Source: Lachnospiraceae bacterium (lineage in GTDB: Bacteria > Bacillota > Clostridia > Lachnospirales > Lachnospiraceae). Taken from it: 44,060 nucleotides of DNA. Under the pieces are notes generated by a model. The model searched no databases and had not been told where the DNA came from. It saw only the letters and a program-made list of their open reading frames with translations. A program made the position numbers and the translations under genes. The stretch is taken from NCBI GenBank assembly GCA_029338875.1, contig JAQYBF010000115.1, positions 1 through 44,060 of the forward strand, written 5' to 3'. Every line of letters begins with the position of its first letter. The first letter of the stretch is position 1. Shown here piece after piece: positions 8,564 through 17,829 of the stretch.

Positions 8564-9256
8564 TTACTGTTCTTCTTTCGATGTAAAGAGGTCCGAAAGC
8601 AGCTCATCATAGACGTTAGTCAGAAGGAAATGCCCGGTATGATGAAGGAGAACCTGGCCTTCCTTTTTTCGGAAACGATCGAAAAGGCCGGATTTCTGAG
8701 GAGGAAGGTCCGCCTCATGTCCGCTGATCCGAAGCGATTCGGCCTTAAGACTTCCGGCGTAGATAAAGCAGTCCTCATGATCGGGGCAGCCTGCCGCAGC
8801 ATCTCCGGCAAGAAGGCCGGTTACAATGATATTGCCGGCTGCCATAAGTTCACTGCCCTCTTCCGCATCTCCGAGAACAAGAAGACTGGCATCAGACCTT
8901 ACCTTCTGTCCGTCCTTTACGGGACCCATAACAATTTTACAGCTCTGCCGCAGGGACTCATAGAAAAAACGGTCCCGCATGCCTCGGGTTCTTTCGTCCC
9001 GGACATGATTCTTATCGTAAATGAGATCGATCTTTACATCTGAATTGTATTCGATGGACTGGACCACAGCCTCAAATTCCTCATCGGAAAGCTGGCGGCC
9101 GGTCACGGTGAGAACCATATGAACATTGCCGAAAAACTTCCTCTGGTTGGCAAATTTATGGCAGATCTCTCTTAAGGTATCCTCAATCGGGGAAGATGGA
9201 TTTAAAAGCAAAGTGATGCCATAGGATCCGCTTTTTATAATACAGTTTTCCTTCAT
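8564..9256 (-). CDS. minC: Septum site-determining protein MinC
   Basis: Inhibitor of FtsZ assembly. Both domains are present: an N-terminal MinC_N region (about residues 5-85) and a C-terminal beta-helical MinC_C domain (about 108-180; LLVLGDAEEGSELMAAGNII, VTGLLAG). A further tail of about 45 residues is of unknown role. MinC normally acts with MinD, and its MinD-binding surface includes a conserved RSGQ motif; here this is KDGQ (residues 114-117). minD and minE, usually next in this cluster, are absent: rodA begins 24 bp later. The ribosome site is weak. Confidence 0.9.
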   Translation of the reverse strand: MKENCIIKSGSYGITLLLNPSSPIEDTLREICHKFANQRKFFGNVHMVLTVTGRQLSDEEFEAVVQSIEYNSDVKIDLIYDKNHVRDERTRGMRDRFFYESLRQSCKIVMGPVKDGQKVRSDASLLVLGDAEEGSELMAAGNIIVTGLLAGDAAAGCPDHEDCFIYAGSLKAESLRISGHEADLPPQKSGLFDRFRKKEGQVLLHHTGHFLLTNVYDELLSDLFTSKEEQ

Positions 9257-9373
9257 TTTTTCTGCTCTTTTTTTATAATCTTCTAACGCTTTTCATCTGT
9301 TATATGATACCAACCGTCTGCTCCTCAGGACCCGGTGCAGCCGAAAACCACATTTCTGATGAAAATCAATCCA

Positions 9374-12223
9374 TCAGTCATTGGATGCCTCGTTTGATGA
9401 GGTCGATGCACCGCTGTTATCTGCTGCTTCGATCGAAGACGGTACCTGGAAGAGACAGCCGATGATATCCTTCGATACTTCCGCCGCATTATGGGAGGTA
9501 TAGCCGTTGGCAATTCGGGTGGCCAGGGCATACTGGGGACTGCTGCTCGGCGCAAAGGCAATGAAGAGTGCATGCGGCGGTCTCTCATGGGATTCCTGGG
9601 CGGTACCGGTCTTACCGGAGACCTCTACAGGGAAGTCCTTGAAGGTGGACAGGTTCTCTACTACCATTCTCATACCTGTATGAATCGCATCCCACTGGGT
9701 TGAATTCAGAACATCGATCTTGTTTCTTACGGTTGAACCATAGGTCTTGATGACGGTTCCGTCCGGCGAAGCCGAATGATCCAGAAGGGACAGATTATAG
9801 ACGGTTCCCTCGTTAGCGATGGCTGCGGCATAGCGGGCCAGGGCAACGGTCGTAATATTGTTGTTGGACTGACCGATGGCTGCCATAACCGGATATTCAG
9901 TTGCAATCGTTGACTTGGACTCTTCGATTTCCAGTCCGGTCTTTTCATCCAGGCCGTAGAGGTCCGCATACTTCTGGATCTTACGGATACCGGTGGCATC
10001 GTCATAATTTCCGTCGCCGCCGGCCAGACGCCAGCCTACCTCGTAGAAGAAATAGTTACAGGAGTCTCTTAAGGCCTCGGATACATTGATGGTTCCATGA
10101 GTGCTGTGACTCTGGCTGTAGATCCAGCAGACCGGATGGTTGGAAACCTTGGTGAAGACACCTTCGTCCGTAATGGTCGAGGTCGGTGTGATGACACCCT
10201 CCGCCATGCCGGCAGTGGATGACATGGGCTTAAATGTAGAGCCCGGCGCCGTCTTCTGCTGGGTCGCGAAATTGTAAAGCGGCCGGCTGCTGTTGGAATT
10301 CAGATAAGCATAGTACTTGGAATCCACGGTATTGGCCAGGCGGTTGTTATCGAATCCCGGATAGGAAACACAGGCCAGAACGGCTCCGGTCTGGGTATCC
10401 AGGATAACACAGGAACCCGAGCAGGGATCCAGGCCAAGCTGGCCGGGGGTAATCTGCATGTTCTTCAGCTTGTCGAGAATGAAATTGTAGGCACTCATGG
10501 ATCCGCTGGCAAGGGCGTTTCTTGTGGCATCATCCTGAGCGAGAACACCCTGGTCATAGAGAAGGGCGCAGACCTGACCGGGCCTGATCCGGTCCTGAAG
10601 GATGGCATAACGGTAAACCAGCTGTGAGAAACCGGAATCTGTCTGGAAGGCATCGCAGATGTTGGAAACCAGAGCCTGATAAAGTTCGTCCGTATCCACA
10701 TATTTCTGACTGGTCTTGATGGAATCTGTATCGATCCAGCTCTTTTCCAGACAGTATTTCAGATAGTCATGGATGGACAGCTTCCCTGCGGCCCAGGACT
10801 TATAGGTGCTGTCACTGGTGTCAATGCTGTCTGTCTTCAGGATCTTCTGATTCTTCAGATAGCGGATGACATAATTCTGGTAGGCTTCCGGTTCATCCTG
10901 GAGACTTCCGAAGGGAGTGGTTCCGCTTAAGAGAGCATCACTGACCATCTGGATGGATTCGGACTGCTTCTGCTGGAAGGCACTGTATACGGTTTTCTCC
11001 AGATCGGTGGCGGAGGCATCCGAGAAATGATCGGAATCGATGACACCGTTATTGATCAGAGCAATATAGGCATCATAGACGGCTACATTCATCTTGGAAG
11101 TATCGCCGGTGGCCGAAACCGAATGCTCGTTTACAAGCTTTGAAATCAGGATACCGGCTATCTCTTTTTCGAGAAGCTTGTAGGTCCGGACCTGAAGATC
11201 ATAATCAATGGACAGGTAGACATCGTTTCCGGCCTTGGAGTCGACGTGGTCTACCTTTTTAATGATATTGCCGACGTTGTCGACATAGAGGGTATCGGAA
11301 CCCTTGGCTCCTCTAAGGGTCGAATCCATGTACTGCTCGATGCCGGACTTTCCGACGACATCATTCATGGTGATGGTCTTGTCTGTCTTCTTCAGCTCGT
11401 CATATTCGCTGGTGGAGATTTTACCGGTATAGCCGAGGATGGATGCGAAAGCCTCCGAATCCGTGTATTTGCGGATAATGCTTTCATGGATTTCTACGCC
11501 GGGGAAGGAGGACTTGTTCTCTTCCACGTAGGCCATGGTGGCATTGCTGACATTGGAGGCAATGGTGGTTGTCACATACTTCTGGTAGGAATTCAGACCG
11601 ATCTTGTAGCGGATGATGGCGATCTTGTAGCGGAGGGCCTCATCGTACTTCCTGGAAATATTATAGCGGTGGCTGCCCATCAGATACTTCATGATGTCAT
11701 CGGCAGAGGCCTGAACCTCATTGATTCCGTAGCGGTTCTTGTAGCTTAGGTCACTGATCTTGGCACGGCCGAAAATGTCAGCACGGAAGCGCTGCAGGCT
11801 CGTGCCGGAGCTTGTGAAATAATAGCTTCCGTCGCCGGTCATCTGGATATCGAAGTCTTCGGTCACGGTATCGCCGTTTTTCTCGATTTCCGGAATGAGC
11901 TTGGCAAGCTCCCGGTTCAGGTACTTGTTTCGGTCGGATGAGGAATAGTTGGAATAAGAATCCTGAATGGTGACGTCGTAGGAAAGGTCATTATAAGCCA
12001 GAAGCTTACCGTTTCGGTCGAAGATTCGGCCGCGGGAAGCTTCAATGGTCTCCTTCCTTTCGACAAGAAGATTATAGGAATTCTGATAATCTTCACCATG
12101 AATGATCTGCAGAACAAAGAGTCTCAGGATCAGGATCACGGAGAAGGCGATCATAAGGACCATAATGACACGCTGGCGGTCCTTGAACAGCTTTTCATGC
12201 AAGTCTTTAAAAAAGGATGTCAA
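9374..12223 (-). CDS. mrdA: Class B penicillin-binding protein 2 (elongasome transpeptidase)
   Basis: Monofunctional D,D-transpeptidase that cross-links new side-wall peptidoglycan with RodA as partner. An N-terminal membrane anchor (about residues 20-40) is followed by the dimerisation domain, then the transpeptidase domain with STFK (Ser662), SCN (Ser721-Asn723) and KTG (Lys871). At 949 aa it is much longer than the roughly 630 aa of E. coli PBP2. The excess lies mainly at about residues 345-604, a helical, Ser/Asp-rich insertion before the GSCVILDTQTGAVLA strand. The start overlaps the mreD stop by 4 bp. Confidence 0.95.
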   Translation of the reverse strand: MTSFFKDLHEKLFKDRQRVIMVLMIAFSVILILRLFVLQIIHGEDYQNSYNLLVERKETIEASRGRIFDRNGKLLAYNDLSYDVTIQDSYSNYSSSDRNKYLNRELAKLIPEIEKNGDTVTEDFDIQMTGDGSYYFTSSGTSLQRFRADIFGRAKISDLSYKNRYGINEVQASADDIMKYLMGSHRYNISRKYDEALRYKIAIIRYKIGLNSYQKYVTTTIASNVSNATMAYVEENKSSFPGVEIHESIIRKYTDSEAFASILGYTGKISTSEYDELKKTDKTITMNDVVGKSGIEQYMDSTLRGAKGSDTLYVDNVGNIIKKVDHVDSKAGNDVYLSIDYDLQVRTYKLLEKEIAGILISKLVNEHSVSATGDTSKMNVAVYDAYIALINNGVIDSDHFSDASATDLEKTVYSAFQQKQSESIQMVSDALLSGTTPFGSLQDEPEAYQNYVIRYLKNQKILKTDSIDTSDSTYKSWAAGKLSIHDYLKYCLEKSWIDTDSIKTSQKYVDTDELYQALVSNICDAFQTDSGFSQLVYRYAILQDRIRPGQVCALLYDQGVLAQDDATRNALASGSMSAYNFILDKLKNMQITPGQLGLDPCSGSCVILDTQTGAVLACVSYPGFDNNRLANTVDSKYYAYLNSNSSRPLYNFATQQKTAPGSTFKPMSSTAGMAEGVITPTSTITDEGVFTKVSNHPVCWIYSQSHSTHGTINVSEALRDSCNYFFYEVGWRLAGGDGNYDDATGIRKIQKYADLYGLDEKTGLEIEESKSTIATEYPVMAAIGQSNNNITTVALARYAAAIANEGTVYNLSLLDHSASPDGTVIKTYGSTVRNKIDVLNSTQWDAIHTGMRMVVENLSTFKDFPVEVSGKTGTAQESHERPPHALFIAFAPSSSPQYALATRIANGYTSHNAAEVSKDIIGCLFQVPSSIEAADNSGASTSSNEASND

Positions 12224-12753
12224 AATCGACGGTCTCCTTTCGATTCATATCGGTCTGTTCTTCCGGCGATCCACTGCAGCAGAGGATAAAGGACAAAAGA
12301 AATGACAATCGTATAGACTGCCTCGGGAAGCATTACATTGAAAAAGAAGAAGCGAAAGTCGGTCCTTCCGCGGCTGGCAAAGGAAATGAGATAGACACAG
12401 ATGCCGTAGACGATATCAGTCAGCCCGACGAAAAGCACGGGAAGCTTGATGTCATCTCCGAAGAAGACCTGCCGCACTACCCCGTTCAAATATCCGAGCA
12501 GCAGAAAAAGCAGGGCATAGATTCCAAAGAGCTGGCCGGAGAAGGTATCCAAAAGGAGTCCTGCCGCCATTCCGACGACCATTCCCTCTTTTCGTCCACG
12601 CATAAAGCCGGTCAGTGCCACGAGAGCCAGAAGAAGGTTTGGCACAACTCCCGCCAGTTCCAGATGGGAGAAGACGGCTGTCTGTAAAATATAGAGCGCT
12701 GCGATTAAGAGAAGGCAGATCACTGCTCTTCGGATGAAGTAGGTAATCTTCAT
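12220..12753 (-). CDS. mreD: Rod shape-determining protein MreD
   Basis: Small integral membrane component of the elongasome, 177 aa with five or six hydrophobic segments. It carries the MreD pattern VVPNLLLALVALTGFMRG...EGMVVGMAAGLLLDTFSG. It overlaps mreC upstream and the PBP2 gene downstream by 4 bp each (ATGA), so the three are translationally coupled. MreD sequences are weakly conserved; the assignment rests equally on position and pattern. Confidence 0.93.
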   Translation of the reverse strand: MKITYFIRRAVICLLLIAALYILQTAVFSHLELAGVVPNLLLALVALTGFMRGRKEGMVVGMAAGLLLDTFSGQLFGIYALLFLLLGYLNGVVRQVFFGDDIKLPVLFVGLTDIVYGICVYLISFASRGRTDFRFFFFNVMLPEAVYTIVISFVLYPLLQWIAGRTDRYESKGDRRF

Positions 12754-13604
12754 TGACCGGCACTCTCCTTTATCGTAAGGATTACAAGAACATCCTGGAG
12801 ATGCTTGAAATCAACCGCAGGGGTAAGACTTCCGGACTTGCTGATGCCATTGGGGTCCGTCTTCAGCTTATTGACATAGCCGATCAGACGACCGGGCAGG
12901 TACTTGCTGCTGACATTGCTGGTGACAATCGGTTCACCGGAGGCGATTTTCTGATCCGGATCCTCCAGATCCTTGATTTCCAGAGTATTATTCTTGGTCA
13001 TATCTTCCAGGGATCCGGAAACAATACAGATATTGCCTGTATTCAGGGAGATGGCGGAAACATTGGAGGTATCGTCAATGATAGCACGGACGATGGCATA
13101 GTCCTTACCGGTCTCCGTTACGATTCCGACCAGACCTCCGTCGGCAATGACATTCATATCGGGTTTGATGCCATCAGAGGAACCCTTGTTGATGGTGAAG
13201 GTATTGAACCAGTTGGAGGTTCCCCGGGCAATGACCCGGGCTCCTGTCTTCTTGTAATCGGTATACTGCTGATCCAGGGAGTAAAGCTTCTGCAGTTCCT
13301 CGAGCTCGGACTGCTGGAGCTGAACCGTGTTCAGCTGGTTGTTGAGGTCGTTGACCTGGGTCTGCAGTTTCTTGTTTTCTTCCCGGAGAGATTTGATGGT
13401 CTTCCGGTTTCCGCGTTCCAGGCTTGCGGATTCTTCAATCACAGAAAGCCCCTTCTGCATGGGGACAAAGACATAGTTCGAAATGGAACCGATGACTCCT
13501 CCATTAAAATCCGAAATATAACTGATAAAAAGGATCATGATGCAGACAATCACAAGGATGATCATAACTGCACCGCTGGAAATGGCATGTTTATTCCGTC
13601 TCAT
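12750..13604 (-). CDS. mreC: Rod shape-determining protein MreC
   Basis: Bitopic elongasome scaffold that activates PBP2. It has a short cytoplasmic N-terminus, one membrane span (about residues 13-30), a periplasm-side coiled coil (about 63-108, Leu/Gln/Asn heptads) and the beta-barrel MreC domain containing NWFNTFTINKGSSDGIKPDM and GLVGIV. Length of 284 aa is usual. It begins 13 bp after the mreB stop and overlaps mreD by 4 bp. Confidence 0.96.
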   Translation of the reverse strand: MRRNKHAISSGAVMIILVIVCIMILFISYISDFNGGVIGSISNYVFVPMQKGLSVIEESASLERGNRKTIKSLREENKKLQTQVNDLNNQLNTVQLQQSELEELQKLYSLDQQYTDYKKTGARVIARGTSNWFNTFTINKGSSDGIKPDMNVIADGGLVGIVTETGKDYAIVRAIIDDTSNVSAISLNTGNICIVSGSLEDMTKNNTLEIKDLEDPDQKIASGEPIVTSNVSSKYLPGRLIGYVNKLKTDPNGISKSGSLTPAVDFKHLQDVLVILTIKESAGQ

Positions 13605-13617
13605 TCAAATCTGTCCT

Positions 13618-14634
13618 TTAGCTGAAAATACGGGATTTCATAGTATAGCCGAAACGGCTGTATTTCTCATCGGTCAGGACCTTGCCGAGTCCGAGAGCTA
13701 CGGTCTTCTCGCCATCCTCGGTGATATTGGTCTTGATGTTCGTGACATTGGAGAAGAACTGATCCAGGCCGGCAATCCTTGAACTTCCGCCGCTGACATA
13801 GATACCGGAATAGACGATATCCTTGGCAAGTTCCGGCGGAACGTTTTCCAGAATTCTCTTGATGGCGGTTGAAATGTTAGTCAGCTCATCCTTCATTCCC
13901 TCGTAGATAATATCCGAGGAAATGGTCATGGGAATAGGAAGTCCGCTCACAACATCACGTCCGACGATTTCCATTGAGGTTCCCATACCAGGGAAGGAAC
14001 CGCCGATACTCTCCTTTAATTCACGGGCTGTCTTTCTGCCGATCAGGAGATTGTATTTCCGCTTGAGATAAGTCACGATGGAATCGTCCAGACGGTTTCC
14101 TCCGGTAGGAAGAAGCTCGGACAGAACCAGACCGCCCAGGGAAATGACGGAGATCTCTGTGGTATCGGCGCCGATATCGACAACCATGACACCGGTCGGC
14201 TCGGTAACATCGATTCCCATGCCGAGAGCATCTGCCAGAGGCTTCTCGCAGAGGGTAACCGAATGCAGCTTGATCTTGGTCTTCTCGAAGATATCCTTGA
14301 AGGCTCTCTTCTCTACCTCGGTAATATCGTTAGGTACGGCGATGCAGACATCCGCGCTCTTCAGATGGGCTTTCAGATCCTTGTTCAGAACCTCCAGAAG
14401 CATAGACTGCATATGATCGAAATCAGCGATGACGCCGTTTACGATCGGAAAGGATACATCAATGGTATCCGGTGCTTTCTCATACATGGAATAGGCATCG
14501 TCTCCATATGCATAGATCTGATTCTTATTGATGACTGCGATTGTATTCTTAAAGGTCGTCACATCATTGGTGCCGCGACTGAAGATCTTCAGGTTAAATG
14601 TACCGAGATCAATGCCATATCCATTATTTGTCAT
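13618..14634 (-). CDS. mreB: Actin-like MreB/Mbl family protein (divergent)
   Basis: Bacterial actin homologue that orients side-wall synthesis. The actin-type nucleotide elements are present but changed: phosphate-1 GIDLGTFNLKIF (commonly GIDLGTANT), phosphate-2 VVDIGADTTE (commonly DIGGGTTE), and the adenosine motif SGGSSRIAGLDQFF. The helix region YLKRKYNLLIGRKTARELK is typical. Length of 338 aa fits. It is directly upstream of mreC, and its ATG overlaps the radC stop (ATGA). Because of the loop changes it may be a paralogue rather than the main MreB; no other copy is in the window. Confidence 0.9.
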   Translation of the reverse strand: MTNNGYGIDLGTFNLKIFSRGTNDVTTFKNTIAVINKNQIYAYGDDAYSMYEKAPDTIDVSFPIVNGVIADFDHMQSMLLEVLNKDLKAHLKSADVCIAVPNDITEVEKRAFKDIFEKTKIKLHSVTLCEKPLADALGMGIDVTEPTGVMVVDIGADTTEISVISLGGLVLSELLPTGGNRLDDSIVTYLKRKYNLLIGRKTARELKESIGGSFPGMGTSMEIVGRDVVSGLPIPMTISSDIIYEGMKDELTNISTAIKRILENVPPELAKDIVYSGIYVSGGSSRIAGLDQFFSNVTNIKTNITEDGEKTVALGLGKVLTDEKYSRFGYTMKSRIFS

Positions 14635-15350
14635 AGGTTTGTTCCTTCCCGGGGTGTTAAATCCCCATGCTCTTTAAAACTGTAATAACGTCTGTCTCCG
14701 ATAATAATGTGATCCGCAAGGGGAATCTCAACCAGGTTTCCTGCACGGAAGATTTTATCTGTGATCAGCCGGTCCTCCCTGCTTGGACAGGGATCACCGG
14801 ACGGGTGATTGTGAAGCACGATTACGTAAGAAGCATTCTCTCTTAAGGCCTGACGGAAAATCAGGCGGACGCTGACAAAGGACCGGTCCTCGGTTCCAAT
14901 GGAAAGCAGGTGTTCGGATAGAAATCCGCAGCGGTTGTCGAAGAAAGCCATCATGACCCTTTCGACCGGCTCATGCCGCATCTGCTCCATAAAGTAAGAA
15001 GCTACAGAGGATGGATCATCCATCTGCATTTTCTGCCGCTTTCCTTCGATCGTGATCCTTCGGCCCAGCTCACAGGCGGCTTTCAGAGTCAGAGCCTTGA
15101 CCTTGCCAAGGCCCCGGATTTCCTGGAGCTCCTGGAGGGACAGCTCTTCGACATTGCAGAGGCCCGCATCTCTGGCCTGCATCACATCATAGGCCAGGTT
15201 CAGAGCATTCCGCTCTCTGGTACCGGAACGGATCAGAATAGCCAGGAGCTCTTCATCGGACAGACAAAGAACTCCGCAGCGGAGTGCCTTCTCATAAGGG
15301 CCTTCCCTCAGATCCTGCATACGGAGTGTAGACGACTGATTCTGCATCAT
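14631..15350 (-). CDS. radC: RadC/JAB-domain protein
   Basis: JAMM-type metal-binding protein of the RadC family, historically called a DNA repair protein though its true role is unclear. The N-terminal part contains a helix-hairpin-helix segment (LQEIRGLGKVKALTLKAACE) and the C-terminal JAB domain has the metal motif LHNHPSGDPCPS followed by Asp. Three in-frame ATGs lie close together; I chose 15350, 5 nt after AAAGGA, because the ATG at 15356 abuts that site. It is the first gene of the radC-mreB-mreC-mreD unit, a common order in Firmicutes. Confidence 0.92.
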   Translation of the reverse strand: MMQNQSSTLRMQDLREGPYEKALRCGVLCLSDEELLAILIRSGTRERNALNLAYDVMQARDAGLCNVEELSLQELQEIRGLGKVKALTLKAACELGRRITIEGKRQKMQMDDPSSVASYFMEQMRHEPVERVMMAFFDNRCGFLSEHLLSIGTEDRSFVSVRLIFRQALRENASYVIVLHNHPSGDPCPSREDRLITDKIFRAGNLVEIPLADHIIIGDRRYYSFKEHGDLTPREGTNL

Positions 15351-15407
15351 TGACATCCTTTCACTCTCTTCTTACGTCCGGATCTGCCAATCACACAATT
15401 TGCATTA

Positions 15408-15436
15408 ATTTTAGCATAATGCAGGAATGTGAACAA
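15408..15436 (-). promoter_or_regulatory. Probable promoter for radC-mre cluster
   Basis: Minus-strand TTGTTC (15431-15436) and TAAAAT (15408-15413) are separated by 17 bp, with TGC directly before the -10 (extended -10). It overlaps the stop of the upstream PLP-enzyme gene. The same TGCTAAAAT core occurs at the yebC promoter. Confidence 0.55.
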
Positions 15437-16757
15437 GATTTCTCTCAGCAAGTTTTTGCAGGGACATGAGGATGCCAAGCTTGGCAGAGGGCCAGGTCAG
15501 GCCGCCCTGGAGGTAGGCTGCATAGGGCGGGCGAAGGGGACCGTCTGCGGACAGCTCGATCGAGGAACCCTGAACAAAGGCACCTGCTGCCATGATGACC
15601 TGACTGTCATAGCCCGGCATATCCCAGGGCTCGGGAGCCACATAGGAATCAACCGGGGATCCGGCCTGGATGCCCTGACAGAAGGCGATCAGCTTATCTT
15701 CGGCGTTGAAGGTAATGGCCTGGATAATGTCGTGCCGGTCTTCGTTTTTATTCGGAACACAGGCAAAACCCAGGGGTTCATAGAGATTGGCTGCAAAGAT
15801 AGCACATTTTAATGCGCTGGCGGTTACAATCGGAGCCATGAAGAAGCCCTGGATAAAGGACCGGTTCAGTCCCAGGCTGGCGCCGACCTCCTTGCCAAGT
15901 CCCGGAGAAGTCAGGCGGTAGGCCGCATTCTCGACGCATTCCTTTTTTCCGACGATGTAGCCGCCGATCGGAGCCAGTCCGCCGCCCGGATTCTTGATCA
16001 GAGATCCGACCATCATGTCGGCACCGACATCGAGAGGCTCCTGATCCTCGACGAATTCCCCGTAGCAGTTGTCGACCATGACCCTGACGTCCGGTTTACA
16101 TTTCTTAATGAAGGCGATCAGTTCGCCAATCTCCTTTACAGAGAAGGTATGACGGGTCTGATAGCCCTTGGACCGCTGGATGGTAACCAGGGCGGTCTTC
16201 TCGTTGATGGCATTTTTTATGCCCTCGTAGTCGAAGCTCTCGTCCGGCAGGAGGTCGACCTGGCGGTATCTGACTCCGTATTCGGCCAGGGAGCCCTTGG
16301 ACGGACGGATGCCGATGACCTCTTCCCGGGTGTCATAGGGCTTTCCGACCGGAGAAAGGAGCTCGTCGCCAGGACGGAGGTTGCTCATCAGAGCCAGGGC
16401 CAGGGCATGGGTGCCGCAGGTGATCTGGGGACGGACAAGGGCATCCTCGCCATGGAAGGTCAGAGCGTAGACCTTCTCCAGTTTTTCCCGGCCGATGTCG
16501 TCGTAGCCGTAGCCGCTGGAGGCATTGAAGCACTCGGCATCGATTCTGGCATCCTGCATGGCCTTGATGACCTTGAGCTGGTTCCGCTCCGCTCTCTCAT
16601 CGATTTCACGGAAGCGGCCCTCGAGATTTTTTAATACGGATTCCCCGTAAAGATAGACCGGCCGGTCGATTCCCATGGATTCGTAGATGGCCTCTGCCGT
16701 CGTCGAAAGGACCTGGCTTCTATTCTCTTCTGTCTGATTCATTTCTTTTACTAACAT
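15411..16757 (-). CDS. Aluminium-resistance / methionine-gamma-lyase-like PLP enzyme
   Basis: Fold-type I PLP-dependent protein of the family annotated as aluminium resistance protein or methionine gamma-lyase-like (B. subtilis YnbB type). The actual reaction is not established. The diagnostic segments are SSGYGYDDIGREKLE, TCGTHALALALMSNLRPGDEL, VMVDNCYGEF (cofactor Asp) and the presumed Schiff-base lysine in SLIKNPGGG. Length of 448 aa is normal. It lies 46 bp after miaA. In Bacillus the related gene is in the same miaA neighbourhood, but hfq, often found there, is absent here. Confidence 0.9.
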   Translation of the reverse strand: MLVKEMNQTEENRSQVLSTTAEAIYESMGIDRPVYLYGESVLKNLEGRFREIDERAERNQLKVIKAMQDARIDAECFNASSGYGYDDIGREKLEKVYALTFHGEDALVRPQITCGTHALALALMSNLRPGDELLSPVGKPYDTREEVIGIRPSKGSLAEYGVRYRQVDLLPDESFDYEGIKNAINEKTALVTIQRSKGYQTRHTFSVKEIGELIAFIKKCKPDVRVMVDNCYGEFVEDQEPLDVGADMMVGSLIKNPGGGLAPIGGYIVGKKECVENAAYRLTSPGLGKEVGASLGLNRSFIQGFFMAPIVTASALKCAIFAANLYEPLGFACVPNKNEDRHDIIQAITFNAEDKLIAFCQGIQAGSPVDSYVAPEPWDMPGYDSQVIMAAGAFVQGSSIELSADGPLRPPYAAYLQGGLTWPSAKLGILMSLQKLAERNLVHIPALC

Positions 16758-16803
16758 TTTGTACTTCTTCCAATCTATATCAATATTTTATCGGGATCCT
16801 TTT

Positions 16804-17775
16804 TTACAGAATCTCATGGATTCGGTCGAGGACGGCATTGAGGAGCCGGCCGCCGTCGGGATAGTCCCTCCGGTCCAGAAAGATCACATCCTTCTCCCGG
16901 CGGAACCAGGTCAGCTGCCGCTTGGCATAGTGGCGGCTTTCTTTTTTAATGGTATCGATGGCTGAGTTAAGGTCTGCCTTGCCCTGAATCACGGGAATCA
17001 GCTGCTTATAGCCGATACCCTGCATGGAGGTCATTTCCGGCTGACAGCCTTGTTCGAGAAGGCCTCTGACCTCATCCAGAAGACCTTCCTCCATCATCCG
17101 GTCGACCCGTTCGTTGATCCTCTGATAGAGCAGGGCCCGGTCATCGGTCAGGACGAAAAAGAAGGTATGAAAGGGAGATTCCTTCTCGTGCTCTGCTTCA
17201 TTGTGGAGAGATATGGGCTCTTTGCTCTTATGATAGAATTCCAGGGCCCGGATGACCCGCTTCCGGTTGTTAGGATGGATGGTCTGATAGGAAATCGGGT
17301 CGATCTTCTTCAGCTTCTCATGAAGGGCTTCATTTCCCAGACGGTCGGCTTCCTCTTCGAGGGCCTTCCGGTAGGCCATGTCTCCGTCCTCCTCGGTAAA
17401 ATCGATGTCCCGGACCACGGCCTGTAAATAAAAACCGGTCCCGCCGCAGAGGATGGGAATTTTCCCTCGGGACTGGATTTCCCGGACGCAGGCGATGGCC
17501 TTATCCTTAAAGAAACGGACATCGCAGGGCTCGGTCGGGTCGAGAATATCGATCATATGATGGGGAACCAGTGCCCTCTCCTCTCTGGTGACCTTGGCTG
17601 TTCCGATATCCATGCCGCGATAGACCTGCATGGAATCGCAGGATACAATCTCTCCGCCGATTTTTTCGGCCAGCCGGATGGCAAGATCGCTCTTACCGAC
17701 AGCGGTCGGCCCGGCGATGACGATCAAAGGAGGCCGGGGATCCTTTAAATTCTGATTTTTATTCTCATTCATCAT
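16804..17775 (-). CDS. miaA: tRNA dimethylallyltransferase
   Basis: Adds a dimethylallyl group to N6 of adenosine 37 in tRNAs reading UNN codons. The N-terminal P-loop IAGPTAVGKSDLA, the SCDSMQVYRGMDIGTAKVT segment with the general-base Asp, GGTGFYLQAV and the NNRKRVIRALEF helix are all present. The C-terminal TWFRR motif is typical. It follows mutL by 54 bp, the standard mutS-mutL-miaA order. The ribosome site before the ATG pair is poor, so the exact start (17775 or the next ATG at 17772) is uncertain. Confidence 0.96.
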   Translation of the reverse strand: MMNENKNQNLKDPRPPLIVIAGPTAVGKSDLAIRLAEKIGGEIVSCDSMQVYRGMDIGTAKVTREERALVPHHMIDILDPTEPCDVRFFKDKAIACVREIQSRGKIPILCGGTGFYLQAVVRDIDFTEEDGDMAYRKALEEEADRLGNEALHEKLKKIDPISYQTIHPNNRKRVIRALEFYHKSKEPISLHNEAEHEKESPFHTFFFVLTDDRALLYQRINERVDRMMEEGLLDEVRGLLEQGCQPEMTSMQGIGYKQLIPVIQGKADLNSAIDTIKKESRHYAKRQLTWFRREKDVIFLDRRDYPDGGRLLNAVLDRIHEIL

Positions 17776-17829
17776 GGTAAACTGTCTTTTTCGAAACAGG
17801 TTCTCTGCTTCTTTTGATTTTATGATTTA

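Noticed and set aside
12753-13625. 290-codon open frame on the plus strand opposite mreC
   Set aside because: It lies wholly over a strongly supported MreC gene in the antisense direction, has no recognisable domain and no convincing ribosome site; it is a shadow of the codon usage.
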